Positions 1 to 9,245 of a DNA stretch of 64,000 nt are shown piece after piece. Both the position numbers and the translations under genes were made by a program. Source of the DNA: Natronomonas moolapensis 8.8.11 (GTDB lineage Archaea; Halobacteriota; Halobacteria; Halobacteriales; Haloarculaceae); NCBI RefSeq assembly GCF_000591055.1, contig NC_020388.1, positions 2,728,001-2,792,000 of the forward strand. The letters run 5' to 3'. The notes beneath the pieces were generated by a model. It saw only the letters and a list, made by a program, of their open reading frames with translations. It was not told the DNA's origin and did no database searches. Each line of letters opens with the position of its first letter. The first letter of the stretch is position 1.

Positions 1-2229
1 GACGACTACTGGAGAGAGACCCAGCGCTCGTTCGTCGAGATGGCCGACTCGGGCTACGTCTACCAGGACGAACACCCGGTCAACTGGTGTCCGCGGTGTG
101 AGACCGCCATCGCCGACGCGGAGGTCGAAAACGAGGACCGGGAGGGAACGCTGTATTACGTCACCTTCGAGGGAGTCGACAACGACGACAGCGAGGGGCA
201 AAGCTCCTCTGGCCCTGCGGCGGAGCCACAGGACATCGAAATCGCGACGACACGCCCGGAACTGCTCGCCGCTTGCGTCTCGATGGCCGTCGACCCCGAC
301 GACGAGCGCTACGGGGACCGAATCGGCGACACCTTCGAGGTGCCGCTGTTCGGCCAGGAGATCGAGTTGATCGCCGACGACGACGTCGACAGCGACTTCG
401 GGACCGGCGCGGTGATGATCTGTACGTTCGGCGACAAACAGGACGTCGATTGGTGGATCGAACACGACCTCGACCTCCGCCCCGTGTTCACGGAGGACGG
501 CCGCCTCAACGAGCTGGCGGGCGAGTTCGAGGGACTCTCGATCGACGCGGCCAAGACCGAGATCGCGGCGGCGCTGGACGACGCGGGACAGCTCAACGAC
601 ACCGAAGCGACCGAACAGTCCGTCGGGCAGTGTTGGCGCTGCGATACGCCGATCGAGATCCTCTCGAAGGAGCAGTGGTTCGTCGAGGTCGATCGAAACG
701 AGATCCTCGAGTCCGCCCGGGAGATCGAGTGGTTCCCCGAGCACATGTACACCCGTCTGGAGGAGTGGACCGAGGGGATGGAGTGGGACTGGGTGATCTC
801 CAGACAGCGCGTCTTCGCGACGCCGATCCCTGCCTGGGAATGTACCGACTGCGGCCACGTCGAGATCGCCACGGGCGAGGAAGTCCCCGTCGACCCGACG
901 ACCGAGGAGCCGGGCGTCGGCGAGTGTCCCGAGTGCGGTAGCGACGAGTGGACCGGCGAGACGGACGTGATGGACACCTGGATGGACTCCTCGATCTCGC
1001 CGATGTACGTCGCCGGCTGGCCCGAGGAGAGCTTCGAGCCGGTGGGGCTGCGCGAGCAGGGCCACGACATCATTCGGACGTGGGCGTTCTATACCATCCT
1101 CCGGACGACGGCGGTCACGGGCGAGATTCCCTGGGAGGACGCACTGATAAACGGGATGGTGTTCGGCGACGACGGCAACAAGATGTCGAAGTCCCGCGGG
1201 AACTTCGTCCAGCCCGAGGAGGTCGTCGAGGAGCACTCCGCGGACGCCTTCCGGCAGGCGATGGCGCTCGGGGGACAGCCCGGAAGCGACATTCAGTTCC
1301 AGTGGAAAGAGGTGACCTCGGCGACCCGGTTCCAGACGAAGCTGTGGAACATCACGAAGTTCGCCGCCGAGCACGTCGACGAGTCGACGCCGGGCATCGA
1401 GAACCCCGCGTACAGGGATGCCGACGCGTGGATCCGCTCGAAGTGCGACCGGGTCGCCGAGGAGGTCGCCGCGGACATGGACGAGTACCGCTTCGACAGC
1501 GCGCTCCGCCGGGTTCGGGAGTTCGTCTGGCACGACCTGGCCGACGACTACCTCGAATTAATAAAGGGTCGGCTCTACGAGGGCCGCCCCGGCGAACGGC
1601 GTGCCGCCGAGTACACGCTTTACACCGCGTTGAGCGCGTCCTTGCGGATGTTGTCGCCGTTTGCGCCCTTTATTACAGAGGAAGCCTGGGAGCAGCTTCC
1701 CACGGAAGGAAGCGTCCACGGGGCCTCTTGGCCCGAGATCGGCGAGCGCGACCGTGACGCCGAGGTCCGCGGGGAGTTGGTCGCGGAGATCGCCGCGACG
1801 ATCCGCGGCTGGAAGTCCGACGAGGGGAAACCCCTGAACGCCGACCTCGACCGCGTCGAGGTGTATCTCGACGAGGAACGCCCCCTGGACACGTACGATC
1901 TGGCCGACACGATCAACGGCCCGGTGTACGTCGAGACGGGGGCGCCGAACATCGAGCTAGTCCCGGTGGCGGTCGACATCGACCACAGCGAACTCGGCCC
2001 GGTCTTCCGTGATCGGGCCGGAGCGGTCGTCGGCCGCCTGGAGTCGGCCGATCCGACCGAGCTACAGGCCGAACTCGACACCGCGGGCCACGTCGAGTTC
2101 GAGGTCGACGGCGAGTCCGTCGTCGTCGAACCGGAGATGTTCGACCTCATCGAGGAGCAACGCGCCGAGGGCGGCGAGGCAGTCACCGTCCTCGAGGCCG
2201 ACGAAGCGACGGTGTTGGTGTTCGAGTAG
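1..2229 (+). CDS. valS: Valyl-tRNA synthetase, C-terminal part (5' truncated by window edge)
   Basis: The reading frame is open from base 1, so the gene begins upstream of the window and the N-terminal HIGH catalytic motif is missing here. The visible part attaches valine to tRNA-Val in the cytoplasm. It shows the opening Cys pair after NWCPRC, the editing (CP1) domain, paired zinc-type Cys motifs (CTDC and CPEC near 840-945) and the class I signature KMSKS at 1180-1194. The anticodon-binding domain follows, with an acidic C-terminal tail. The family assignment is secure; only the true start is unseen. A short hairpin with a T run follows the stop. Confidence 0.95.
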   Translation, partial: DDYWRETQRSFVEMADSGYVYQDEHPVNWCPRCETAIADAEVENEDREGTLYYVTFEGVDNDDSEGQSSSGPAAEPQDIEIATTRPELLAACVSMAVDPDDERYGDRIGDTFEVPLFGQEIELIADDDVDSDFGTGAVMICTFGDKQDVDWWIEHDLDLRPVFTEDGRLNELAGEFEGLSIDAAKTEIAAALDDAGQLNDTEATEQSVGQCWRCDTPIEILSKEQWFVEVDRNEILESAREIEWFPEHMYTRLEEWTEGMEWDWVISRQRVFATPIPAWECTDCGHVEIATGEEVPVDPTTEEPGVGECPECGSDEWTGETDVMDTWMDSSISPMYVAGWPEESFEPVGLREQGHDIIRTWAFYTILRTTAVTGEIPWEDALINGMVFGDDGNKMSKSRGNFVQPEEVVEEHSADAFRQAMALGGQPGSDIQFQWKEVTSATRFQTKLWNITKFAAEHVDESTPGIENPAYRDADAWIRSKCDRVAEEVAADMDEYRFDSALRRVREFVWHDLADDYLELIKGRLYEGRPGERRAAEYTLYTALSASLRMLSPFAPFITEEAWEQLPTEGSVHGASWPEIGERDRDAEVRGELVAEIAATIRGWKSDEGKPLNADLDRVEVYLDEERPLDTYDLADTINGPVYVETGAPNIELVPVAVDIDHSELGPVFRDRAGAVVGRLESADPTELQAELDTAGHVEFEVDGESVVVEPEMFDLIEEQRAEGGEAVTVLEADEATVLVFE

Positions 2230-2237
2230 CCGGTCCT

Positions 2238-2254
2238 GTCCGCTTTTTTCGGAC
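2238..2254 (+). terminator. Putative valS terminator
   Basis: Five-base arms GTCCG and CGGAC enclose a loop that contains a run of six T, starting 9 bp after the valS stop. A second T run lies a few bases downstream. In archaea the T run alone can terminate transcription, so the hairpin may be incidental. Confidence 0.45.
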
Positions 2255-2349
2255 GCCCGTTTTGTCCATCGGTAATCGATATCCGATTCCCGCCGTACGC
2301 TGGTAGCTCCGTCGGGGGAATGTGTGAACTCCGTTTCGTAAAAAGCAGG

Positions 2350-2358
2350 TTTTAAGTA
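2350..2358 (+). promoter_or_regulatory. TATA-like box for the lipase-like gene
   Basis: TTTTAAGTA lies about 27 bp before the in-frame GTG at 2384. This predicts a leaderless or nearly leaderless transcript and argues against the more upstream GTG at 2366. Confidence 0.5.
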
Positions 2359-2383
2359 CCACGCGGTGTTTCGAGTGCGTATT

Positions 2384-3253
2384 GTGTCAGTTGGTACACC
2401 AACACAAGGGTTTTCGGTTCCGTGGGGTATCCTGCGGAGCGTCCGGAAACTCCGGGGCGCACGGAACCGTGATGGCTGTGCGGTCGGTTGCGATCACGCC
2501 CGAACCGACGATAGCCGGCTTCCGTGGTCGAGCGACGGGGCCTACGGCGGCTGGGGCGGTGAGGCGTACCACGGCACCGACGCCGACAGCGACCGCCGGC
2601 CCGTCGTGTTCGTCCACGGCAACCAGCGCGACGCCTGCGATTGGACCGCCCACGCCTCCTTTTTCCTCCAGCGCGGCTACGCCGGCGAGGATCTCTGGGC
2701 GATCACATTCCAGGCGGGAACTCCGACCCACGAGGCGATGGCCGAACAGCTCGACGAGTTCGTCCGGAAGGTAAAGACACACACGGGAGCCGACGCCGTC
2801 GACGTCGTCGGTCACAGCCTCGGGGTCACTGGCCTCCGCTATTGGCTCGCGAGCCGCGGGCGCTTCGAGTGGGTCGACACCTTCGTCGGCCTCGCCGGCG
2901 CGAACCACGGGACGGTCCTGAGCACGTGGTGCGCCGAGACGGGGCTGCAGGGCGGTGCCTACGGCAGCAGCGAGTTCCTCCGGGCGGATTACGACGAGAT
3001 CCCGGGACACCCGCTTTCGATCCTCAACACCGACGAGACGCCCGGCGACGTCGACTACTACACGCTCCGGGGCAGCGACGACGCCCTCTTTTGGCGCTGT
3101 CCGGACAGCCCCGCTCTCGAGGGGGCGAGAAACGCTGAACTCAAAACCGACCACGACGGCGTCCGACGCGACCAGCGGGCCATCGAGTACGTCTTCGAGT
3201 GGGTCTCGGGCACCCACCCGTACAACGTCCAACACCAGGTTCCGGCGCCGTAG
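2384..3253 (+). CDS. Alpha/beta-hydrolase, lipase-like
   Basis: This is an alpha/beta-hydrolase fold protein of the triacylglycerol lipase/esterase type. The oxyanion segment VVFVHGN is followed about 60 residues later by the nucleophile elbow GHSLG near 2810-2824. The substrate cannot be told from sequence. No signal peptide or lipobox is obvious at the N-terminus, which is basic and poorly conserved in character. The start is uncertain: GTG codons at 2366, 2375 and 2384 share the frame. I chose 2384 because a TATA-like box at 2350-2358 is correctly spaced for it, although the real protein could begin even further in. The gene stands alone between valS and a small halophile-specific gene. 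Confidence 0.75.
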   Translation: MSVGTPTQGFSVPWGILRSVRKLRGARNRDGCAVGCDHARTDDSRLPWSSDGAYGGWGGEAYHGTDADSDRRPVVFVHGNQRDACDWTAHASFFLQRGYAGEDLWAITFQAGTPTHEAMAEQLDEFVRKVKTHTGADAVDVVGHSLGVTGLRYWLASRGRFEWVDTFVGLAGANHGTVLSTWCAETGLQGGAYGSSEFLRADYDEIPGHPLSILNTDETPGDVDYYTLRGSDDALFWRCPDSPALEGARNAELKTDHDGVRRDQRAIEYVFEWVSGTHPYNVQHQVPAP

Positions 3254-3321
3254 CCGGAGCCGCTGGGGCGTTCCCTCGCCCGCTTCGTCACGCTTACACT
3301 CGCCGCCCGCCACATGGCGGT

Positions 3322-3603
3322 ATGGTCGACCGTATGATGAAGGTCAACGCGTACACGACGCTGGATCTCCTCGAAGCCGAGGCCGAAGGCCACGGCTTCA
3401 CCGAGGAGGCCTACGCCGTCTTGAACGTCACCAGCCCCCGGAACGACCCCGACCACGTCTCGTTGCAGCTCGAACTCGACAACACCGAACTGGAGCACCT
3501 CGACGCCCACGCCGACACGGTCCGGCTCTCGGCCGCCGAGGCCCGCGAGCTCGCCGCCGATCTGGAGACGCACGCAACGAAGGTCGAGTCCGCCGAGGAG
3601 TGA
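3322..3603 (+). CDS. Small acidic halophile-specific protein (DUF6360-like)
   Basis: This 93-residue acidic protein resembles the haloarchaeal DUF6360 family; that name is from memory and was not checked. It has a short beta-rich centre (LNVTSPRNDPDHVSLQLEL) and an Ala/Glu-rich helical C-terminus. Function is unknown. I chose ATG 3322 (MVDRMMKV); ATG 3334 or 3337 would drop four or five residues. It is not obviously in an operon: 68 bp separate it from the lipase-like gene, and the next gene is convergent. Confidence 0.7.
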   Translation: MVDRMMKVNAYTTLDLLEAEAEGHGFTEEAYAVLNVTSPRNDPDHVSLQLELDNTELEHLDAHADTVRLSAAEARELAADLETHATKVESAEE

Positions 3604-3656
3604 CGTACCGTCGGCGCGTCTCGCCTGCTGTCAACCTGCCGTCGGCGTGAGCCGGC

Positions 3657-4475
3657 TCACCGCAGCCGCGCGACCTCCGCGTCCGTCAACTCGAGGTCGG
3701 CCGCCGCGACGTTGGCTTCCAGGTGCTCGACGCGTTCCGTACCCGGAATAGGGAGTGTCACGGGCGAGCGCTCGAGCAGCCACGCCAGCGCGACGGCCTG
3801 AACTGTCGTGTCGTGGGCTTCGGCGACGTCCGCGAGCCCCTCGACCGAGCCGAGGTCCCCGGCGGCGAGGGGGTACCACGGGATGAAGCCGATCTCGTAC
3901 TCCTCGCAGGCGTCGAGGACGGCCGCTTCCTCGCGGTAGGCGACGTTGTAGTGGTTCTGAACGGTCGCGACCTCAATGTGGTCGCGGGCGCGGTCGAGCT
4001 GGTCGACGTCGACGTTCGAAAGACCGATGTGCTCGATGACGCCGTCGTCTTTGAGTTCCGCGAGCGCCGTCACGCTGGCCTCGAAGTCGGCGTCGGGATC
4101 CGGCGTGTGGAGCTGATACAACTCGATCCGGTCGGTCCGGAGCCGATCGAGGCTACACAACGCGGCGTTGCGGAGGTGGTCCGGGTCGCCGCGCGGCAGC
4201 CACTCGCCGTTTCCGTTTCGGAGCAGCCCGCCCTTCGTCGCGACGGCCACGTCGTCGTAGGGGGCGAGCGTCTCGCCGATGAGTCGCTCGCTGACGCCCG
4301 GGCCGTAGGCGTCGGCGGTGTCGATCAGATCCACTAGTTCCGCGGCCCGCCGCAGTACCTCGCGGGCGGCCTCGGGGTCGTCGGGCTCGCCGATGACGTC
4401 CTCGCCGGTGATCCGCATCGCGCCGAGGCCGATCCGGCCGACCGTCAACTCGCCGCCGATGTCGAAGGTGTCCAT
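3657..4475 (-). CDS. Aldo/keto reductase
   Basis: This is a 272-residue NAD(P)H-dependent oxidoreductase with the AKR (beta/alpha)8 barrel. Family hallmarks are visible: the Asp/Tyr region DTADAYGPGVSERLIGE, the catalytic-Lys strand VAVATKGG, the His-bearing strand ELYQLHTPDPD and the C-terminal cofactor loop PIPGTERVEHLEAN. The substrate is unknown. I chose the ATG at 4475 (MDTFDIGG); an in-frame ATG 24 bp upstream would add a non-conserved extension. It lies 39 bp downstream of the MATE exporter on the same strand, so co-transcription is possible. Confidence 0.88.
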   Translation of the reverse strand: MDTFDIGGELTVGRIGLGAMRITGEDVIGEPDDPEAAREVLRRAAELVDLIDTADAYGPGVSERLIGETLAPYDDVAVATKGGLLRNGNGEWLPRGDPDHLRNAALCSLDRLRTDRIELYQLHTPDPDADFEASVTALAELKDDGVIEHIGLSNVDVDQLDRARDHIEVATVQNHYNVAYREEAAVLDACEEYEIGFIPWYPLAAGDLGSVEGLADVAEAHDTTVQAVALAWLLERSPVTLPIPGTERVEHLEANVAAADLELTDAEVARLR

Positions 4476-4514
4476 ACGCCGGCCTGTGGTGGCCGGCAAA
4501 CAAAGGCCGTTCGC

Positions 4515-6038
4515 TCAGTCGTCGTCGGTGGCCGGTCCCGGATCGCCATCGTCGTCACTACTGTTATCGGCCGGTCGCACGCCCTCGGCGGCGGCCCCGT
4601 CGTCCGTCGTATCGACCCCGCGTGCGGTGAGGGCGCCGCCGCGCCAGCCGCCGCTCTCGAACCACGCTGCCGCGACGAGGGCGGCGATCACGCCGGAGAC
4701 GGCGAAGGCGAACCAGATGCCCGTCGGCGACGGGGTCACAAAGAACCAGCCGTCGATCGGAACGAGCCCCTGTGAGGCGACGTAGGCTATCGGGAGTCGG
4801 ATGAACCCGAACAACACCACGGCGATCGCAGCCGCGGTCAGCGTCTTGCCAGCCCCGCGGAAACCGCCGCTGTACGCCCGGACAACGCCGACGAACCCGA
4901 AGGTGGGCGCGATCCACCGCAGGAACGACGCGCCCTCGGCGACGACCGCCGGCGAGTCGTCGAAGACGCGGACGATCTCCGGGGCAAACACGAACGTGAC
5001 CACGCCCAGCCCCGAGAGGAGCGCGAACGAGACCTTTGCCGCAAAGCGGTTGGTCGCGACGACCCGATCCTGCCGGCCCGCGCCGATGTTCTGTCCGGTC
5101 ATCGCCTCCACCCCGCGGTCGATGGCGATGGCGGGCATAAAGATCATCGAGAAGACCCGGATGCCGACGCCGAACCCGGCGACGACGGCGGTCGAAAAGA
5201 GCGTGACGATCACCAACACGGCGTTGATCGAGACCGCACGCCCGGTGTTTTCGACGGAGGCCGGGATGCCGATCCGGAGGAGTTTCCAGCTGTAGTCGAG
5301 GTCCGGTATCATCTGTCGGAGGTGGATCTGGATGCCGTGGGCGCCGCGGAACATGAGCCAGAGGCCGACGACCATCGCCGACCCGCGGGCGAAGATGGTC
5401 GCGATCGCCGCCCCCTCGACACCGAGTTCGGGCAGCGGGCCGACGCCGAAGATGAGCAGCGGATCGAGAACGACGTTGACGACGACCGTCCCGAACATGA
5501 CGACCATCGGCGTGACGGTGTCGCCGGCGCCCCGCATCAGCGCGATAAAGACCGTGAAGCCGAACAGGAACGGCAATCCGAGGCTGATGACCTCCATGTA
5601 GTCGGTCGCTAGCCCCAACACCGTCGGTTCAGCGCCGAACACCTGTAGCAACTCGGCGACGAAGGCGTAGCCGACCGCCCCGAGTACGACACCGGCCAAG
5701 ACGGTAAGCACGACCGCTTGGGAGGCGGCGTACTCGGCTTTTTTTTGTTGGTCCGCCCCGGTGTGTTGGGCGACGAGCACGCTGCCGGCGACTGTCAGTC
5801 CGAGCCCCAACGAAATGAACAGGTACACGAGCGGAAACCCGAGGCTGATCGCCGCCAGCGCCTCCGTACTGTATCGCCCCAGCCAGAAGGTATCGGCGAG
5901 ATTGTATCCCACCTGCAGGAGGTTGGTGATGACGATGGGAAACGAGAGGAAAAACAGCGACTTCGGGATCGACCCGTCGGTGAGATCGAGTTCCGACTGG
6001 CTTTTGAACAGTCCGCCGAGCCGTCGCCGGAGACTCAT
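4515..6038 (-). CDS. MATE family efflux transporter
   Basis: This 507-residue polytopic membrane protein has the MATE architecture of two bundles of six helices. It matches the DinF/NorM-like archaeal branch: a cytoplasmic amphipathic N-terminus, then PKSLFFLSFPIVITNLLQVGYNLADTFWLGR across helix 1 and the start of helix 2. Such carriers export cationic drugs or metabolites using a Na+ or H+ gradient; the real substrate is unknown. The last 40 residues are an acidic, disordered, halophile-type tail. The aldo/keto reductase follows 39 bp downstream. Confidence 0.9.
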   Translation of the reverse strand: MSLRRRLGGLFKSQSELDLTDGSIPKSLFFLSFPIVITNLLQVGYNLADTFWLGRYSTEALAAISLGFPLVYLFISLGLGLTVAGSVLVAQHTGADQQKKAEYAASQAVVLTVLAGVVLGAVGYAFVAELLQVFGAEPTVLGLATDYMEVISLGLPFLFGFTVFIALMRGAGDTVTPMVVMFGTVVVNVVLDPLLIFGVGPLPELGVEGAAIATIFARGSAMVVGLWLMFRGAHGIQIHLRQMIPDLDYSWKLLRIGIPASVENTGRAVSINAVLVIVTLFSTAVVAGFGVGIRVFSMIFMPAIAIDRGVEAMTGQNIGAGRQDRVVATNRFAAKVSFALLSGLGVVTFVFAPEIVRVFDDSPAVVAEGASFLRWIAPTFGFVGVVRAYSGGFRGAGKTLTAAAIAVVLFGFIRLPIAYVASQGLVPIDGWFFVTPSPTGIWFAFAVSGVIAALVAAAWFESGGWRGGALTARGVDTTDDGAAAEGVRPADNSSDDDGDPGPATDDD

Positions 6039-6173
6039 TGCTGGCCCCGGCGGTGACCGGACGGTGAAGACACGTCCGCATCGCTTCTCGGTGTAGCGGA
6101 TTCCACGGTTACGAGTACGGCGTTGAGCTTCATAAGTGCTCCCGGTTTGGCCCGACGGTCGCCCGAATCGCTC

Positions 6174-6743
6174 TCAGACTGACAACAGCGTCCGGACGTC
6201 GTCCCAGGACGTGACGACGTGTGCGCCGTCACAGGCACCGGGGTCGCTGTAGGGCTGTCGCATCAGAACCCCCGCCTTCCCCGCCGAGAGGGCGTCGGCG
6301 ACGTTGCCGTGGTAATCGTCGATCAGGGCGTCGCCTGCGAGTGCGCCCTTGTTGCGGGGGACCTCGTCGTGGAAGGCGTCGTAGCCGATCCCGTGATCGT
6401 CGAGCCACGCCTTCGAGACGTCGTGTGTCTCCGGGATCCGGTGGGTCGCGATCTCGACGCGGTACTCCGAGCGCAGCGTCGAGAGGGTGCCGGCGACGCC
6501 CGGCCGGGGGTCCATCCCGCCGAAGTACCACTCCGCGTGGTCGGTCATCAACTCGCCGATGACGTCGCCGATGTGGCTCTCGGTTCCCGGCACGTCGTAG
6601 GACCAGTCGTCGATATCCGCCGGCTCGACGTCGTGGTCGTACTCGCGACGGAGATACGTACAGAGCCGCGGGAGCTGCTCGGCGACGACGCCGTCGAGGT
6701 CGACGAGCAGCGTCGAGCCGGGGTCGAGGGGGCGATCAGTCAT
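6174..6743 (-). CDS. HAD-superfamily phosphatase, 5'(3')-deoxyribonucleotidase-like
   Basis: This 189-residue HAD hydrolase has motif I as LLVDLDGVVAE, with the nucleophile and acid/base Asp pair DLD. Motif II is the Thr in EIATHRIPE, the Lys motif is in PRNKGALAGD, and motif III is ALIDDYHGN. Overall it resembles the cytosolic pyrimidine 5'-nucleotidase type C group, so a nucleotide monophosphatase role is the best guess. Many haloarchaeal members are uncharacterised. A TATA-like element at 6763-6772 sits 27 bp before the ATG, which predicts a leaderless mRNA. Confidence 0.8.
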   Translation of the reverse strand: MTDRPLDPGSTLLVDLDGVVAEQLPRLCTYLRREYDHDVEPADIDDWSYDVPGTESHIGDVIGELMTDHAEWYFGGMDPRPGVAGTLSTLRSEYRVEIATHRIPETHDVSKAWLDDHGIGYDAFHDEVPRNKGALAGDALIDDYHGNVADALSAGKAGVLMRQPYSDPGACDGAHVVTSWDDVRTLLSV

Positions 6744-6762
6744 TACCGACCGTAGGGGCCGG

Positions 6763-6772
6763 AATTATTTAA
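6763..6772 (-). promoter_or_regulatory. TATA-like box for the HAD phosphatase gene
   Basis: Read on the minus strand the element is AAATAATTCC preceded by GTT. It is centred about 27 bp before the ATG at 6743, the haloarchaeal spacing for a leaderless transcript. Confidence 0.5.
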
Positions 6773-6785
6773 CGAGTCGTATGCG

Positions 6786-8021
6786 TCAGGACACCTCGAC
6801 CGTGTCCCCGAGTTCCGGCGCGGTCGCGTCGAAGCCGTCCCCACGGAGCTGTTCGGCGAACCACGCACAGCTGTCGCCGTGCTGGACGAGTATCGGCGTG
6901 TCCGCGTAGGCCTCGAGGAACGCCCGGAGCCCGTCGCGGTCGGCGTGTGCCGAGAAGTCGTAGCGCTCGAGTTGGGCGCTGACCCGCAGGTGTTGGCCGC
7001 CGATCTCGGCGCTGCCCGTCTCCAGCAGTTGGCGGCCGGGCGTCCCCGCGACCTGGTAGCCGGAAAAACAGATCTTGTTGACCGGGTTGGCGTGTATCTC
7101 GGGGACGTACGTCATCGCGGGACCGCCCGAGAGCATCCCGGCGGTCGTTACGATGACCGTCGATTCGGCGGCGATGCGGCGGCGCTGGCCGTCCCGGCCG
7201 GTCACGGTCCGGGCGTTCGATGTCGCCGCGTCCATGGCGTCGGCGTCCCGGAGGAACCCGGGGTGTCGGCGGAGCATCTCGGTCACCTCTACGCCCATCC
7301 CGTCGACGTAACAGTCGATGTCGTGGGCCGCACACAGAAGCATGATCTCTTGGGTCCGGCCGATGGCGAAGGCCGGAACGACGACGGTGCCGCCCTCCCA
7401 GAGCGTCGTCCGGACGCTGTCGACGAAGCGCGTTTCGACCCGCTCGCGAGGGGCGTGTTCGACGTCAGCGTAGGTGCTCTCGGAGACGACGACGTCGGCG
7501 TCGGGACGCGCTGTCGTCCCCGATACGAGCCGCTGGTCGTCGGTGTGGAAATCACCCGTGTACAGCAGGCGGGTGTCGCCGTCGTCGACCAGGACGTGGG
7601 CGCTGCCGGGGATGTGCCCGGCGTCGAAGAACTCGACGCGGTGGCCCGCGGCCCTGAACGGCTCGCGGTAGCCGTGGGTTTCGGAGACCTCGGTGACGCG
7701 GCGGCGTTCCTCCTCGGTGAAGGGGCACAGCGGCGTCCCGCCGTGGAGTTTGAGCGTGTCCGCCGCGAGCCGCATCGCCAGCTCGTAGCTCGGCGGGGTC
7801 CAGTGGATCGGCGGTCGCTCGTGCCCCGAAAGCAGGGCGGGGAGCGCCCCGACGTGATCGAGGTGGCCGTGGCTCACGAGGACCGCGTCGGGCGAGACGT
7901 CGCCGACCGGGTACTGCGGCGGGTCGTCGGTCTTCATTCCGAAATCGAGAAGCAGCGACTCGTTCACGAGGATCGCGCTGCGACCGACTTCGCCCGCACC
8001 GCCGAGAAACTGGACGTTCAC
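6786..8021 (-). CDS. MBL-fold/beta-CASP RNA nuclease (aCPSF2-like)
   Basis: This 411-residue metallo-beta-lactamase protein carries a beta-CASP domain, as in archaeal CPSF-type and RNase J-type ribonucleases. The N-terminus FLGGAGEVGRSAILV and the zinc motif HGHLDHVGALP are present, with further ligands in GHIPGSAHVL and YTGDFHTDDQRL. The beta-CASP region (FAIGRTQEIMLL and TTAGMLSGGPAM) and C-terminal FSAHADRDGL follow. It lacks the N-terminal KH domains of aCPSF1, so it fits the shorter aCPSF2 class. The start codon is GTG at 8021. It is probably involved in RNA processing or decay. Confidence 0.85.
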   Translation of the reverse strand: MNVQFLGGAGEVGRSAILVNESLLLDFGMKTDDPPQYPVGDVSPDAVLVSHGHLDHVGALPALLSGHERPPIHWTPPSYELAMRLAADTLKLHGGTPLCPFTEEERRRVTEVSETHGYREPFRAAGHRVEFFDAGHIPGSAHVLVDDGDTRLLYTGDFHTDDQRLVSGTTARPDADVVVSESTYADVEHAPRERVETRFVDSVRTTLWEGGTVVVPAFAIGRTQEIMLLCAAHDIDCYVDGMGVEVTEMLRRHPGFLRDADAMDAATSNARTVTGRDGQRRRIAAESTVIVTTAGMLSGGPAMTYVPEIHANPVNKICFSGYQVAGTPGRQLLETGSAEIGGQHLRVSAQLERYDFSAHADRDGLRAFLEAYADTPILVQHGDSCAWFAEQLRGDGFDATAPELGDTVEVS

Positions 8022-8075
8022 TGGCTATCGCTACCGCCTCGGGACGTTTGCACCCATCGGTTTCGGGCGGCGGCC

Positions 8076-8255
8076 TCAGTCCTCGTCGGCGTCGTCCTGC
8101 ATCTCGTGGAGCCGGTCGATGAGCGACTCCTCGTCGTCGAACTCGAATTCGACGCTGCCGTCGTGGTCGTTCTCGTGGACGTTGACGGCCTCGCTGTCGT
8201 CCGTGTCGACGTTCTGGTCCTTCTGTTCGGATTCGTCGTAACTACCGAAGCCCAT
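8076..8255 (-). CDS. Small acidic DUF5786-type protein, copy 1
   Basis: This 59-residue, very acidic protein starts MGFGSYDESEQ, the signature of a haloarchaeal small-protein family that I recall as DUF5786. The C-terminal half is a short acidic helix (SLIDRLHEMQDDADED). There is no transmembrane segment, no Cys and no known function. The ATG at 8255 is chosen because the conserved MGFGSYDES block begins there. A second member of the family lies at 60983-61165 in this window. Confidence 0.8.
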   Translation of the reverse strand: MGFGSYDESEQKDQNVDTDDSEAVNVHENDHDGSVEFEFDDEESLIDRLHEMQDDADED

Positions 8256-8335
8256 ACAGGTATACGAACGTGTGCTGAACGGAAAAGCCCCCGGTATCGG
8301 CCGGGACACACCGCCCGCGCCCGGCCTCGCCGGGG

Positions 8336-8767
8336 TTACCGGACGACGGTGACCGGAACCGGCGAGCGCCGGACGACCGTCTCGGCGACGCTCCCCAACA
8401 GCACCCGGCTCGCACCGGTTCGTCCGTGGCTCCCGATGGTGACGAGGTCGACGTCGTGTTCGTCGGCGTACTCGACGATCGCGTTCGATGGCTTGCCGAA
8501 CTCAATGGCTGTCTCGACGTCGACACCCCGATCCGTCAGCCGCTCGCGGACGTCCTCGAGGAGATTCTCGGCGTGTCCTTTCTGGTTCTCGCGGATCTGG
8601 TCGATGTCCGTCATTACGCCGGATTCGAACCCGCCGACCGGGAAGTCCGTCGGATCGACGACGTGTAGCGCCGTGATCGTGGCGTCGCCGTAGTGATCCG
8701 TGGCGAATTCGAGCGCGTCAGAGGCCGGTTCCGAGTCGTCGACGGGAACGAGTACGTTTCGGTTCAT
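8336..8767 (-). CDS. Universal stress protein, UspA family
   Basis: This 143-residue single-domain Usp protein begins NVLVPVDDSEPASDALEFA. It ends with the ATP-binding Gly/Ser loop GSHGRTGASRVLLGSVAE, followed by VVRRSPVPVTVVR. This is the ATP-binding MJ0577-like subtype. These proteins act in the cytoplasm in stress adaptation, but the specific role here is unknown. A TATA-like box at 8791-8800 sits about 27 bp before the ATG. Confidence 0.93.
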   Translation of the reverse strand: MNRNVLVPVDDSEPASDALEFATDHYGDATITALHVVDPTDFPVGGFESGVMTDIDQIRENQKGHAENLLEDVRERLTDRGVDVETAIEFGKPSNAIVEYADEHDVDLVTIGSHGRTGASRVLLGSVAETVVRRSPVPVTVVR

Positions 8768-8790
8768 ATCTAGGCAAATATGGCCGTCGA

Positions 8791-8800
8791 TATTAAAAAT
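8791..8800 (-). promoter_or_regulatory. TATA-like box for the UspA gene
   Basis: The minus strand reads ATTTTTAATA, centred 27-28 bp before the ATG at 8767. Confidence 0.5.
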
Positions 8801-8833
8801 GGTGCCGAGTCCACCCGGCTGGGATCGGTCGCC

Positions 8834-9136
8834 TCACCCAAACTGGCGGATCCGGAACTCGGCGTAGCCGCCGAACGCGAGGTCCAGCGAGCCGATCCAC
8901 CAGTTCCACCGTTCGACCGGGCCGCCGTTCGGGGCGTCGGCCAACTGGACGACGACGTGTTCGGCGGTGAGTTCGACATCGGCGTCCCCGGCGTATCGGC
9001 CGCTGTCGGCGAGATCGCGCGCGTGTCGCGCGACGACTCGGCGCGACTCGGCGTCGCCGCCGAACGTCTCGAGCCCGGCGCGGAGCGCCGTGTCGTCGAA
9101 GGTGGCCCCTCCGGTGGCCTCGTCGGGATTGTTCAC
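8834..9136 (-). CDS. Conserved haloarchaeal protein of unknown function
   Basis: This is a roughly 100-residue protein. Its pattern is GLETFGGDAESRRVVARHARDL, then an acidic stretch, then DAPNGGPVERWNWWIGSL with a Trp-rich block. I recognise the pattern from other haloarchaea but know no function for it. GTG at 9136 (VNNPDEATGG) is the preferred start, because the sequence upstream is Pro/Ala/Arg-rich and looks non-coding. The gene is divergent from the membrane protein that starts at 9246. Confidence 0.65.
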   Translation of the reverse strand: MNNPDEATGGATFDDTALRAGLETFGGDAESRRVVARHARDLADSGRYAGDADVELTAEHVVVQLADAPNGGPVERWNWWIGSLDLAFGGYAEFRIRQFG

Positions 9137-9245
9137 ACCCGAGGTAGCGGCCCGGCGGACTTGAGCCCCCGGTTTGGGGCCCGTGCGGGGACCGGCCGCC
9201 GGAGCGAAAATCAACACCTATGAACTCCGGGGGTGAAGCGGCGGT

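Noticed and set aside
2366-2383. Longer start of the lipase-like gene at 2366
   Set aside because: The TATA-like box at 2350-2358 would lie only about 10 bp from that codon, too close for transcription to include it.
6879-8693. Long plus-strand frame opposite the beta-CASP and UspA genes
   Set aside because: It is a shadow in high-GC DNA with no domain signatures, opposite clearly coding genes.
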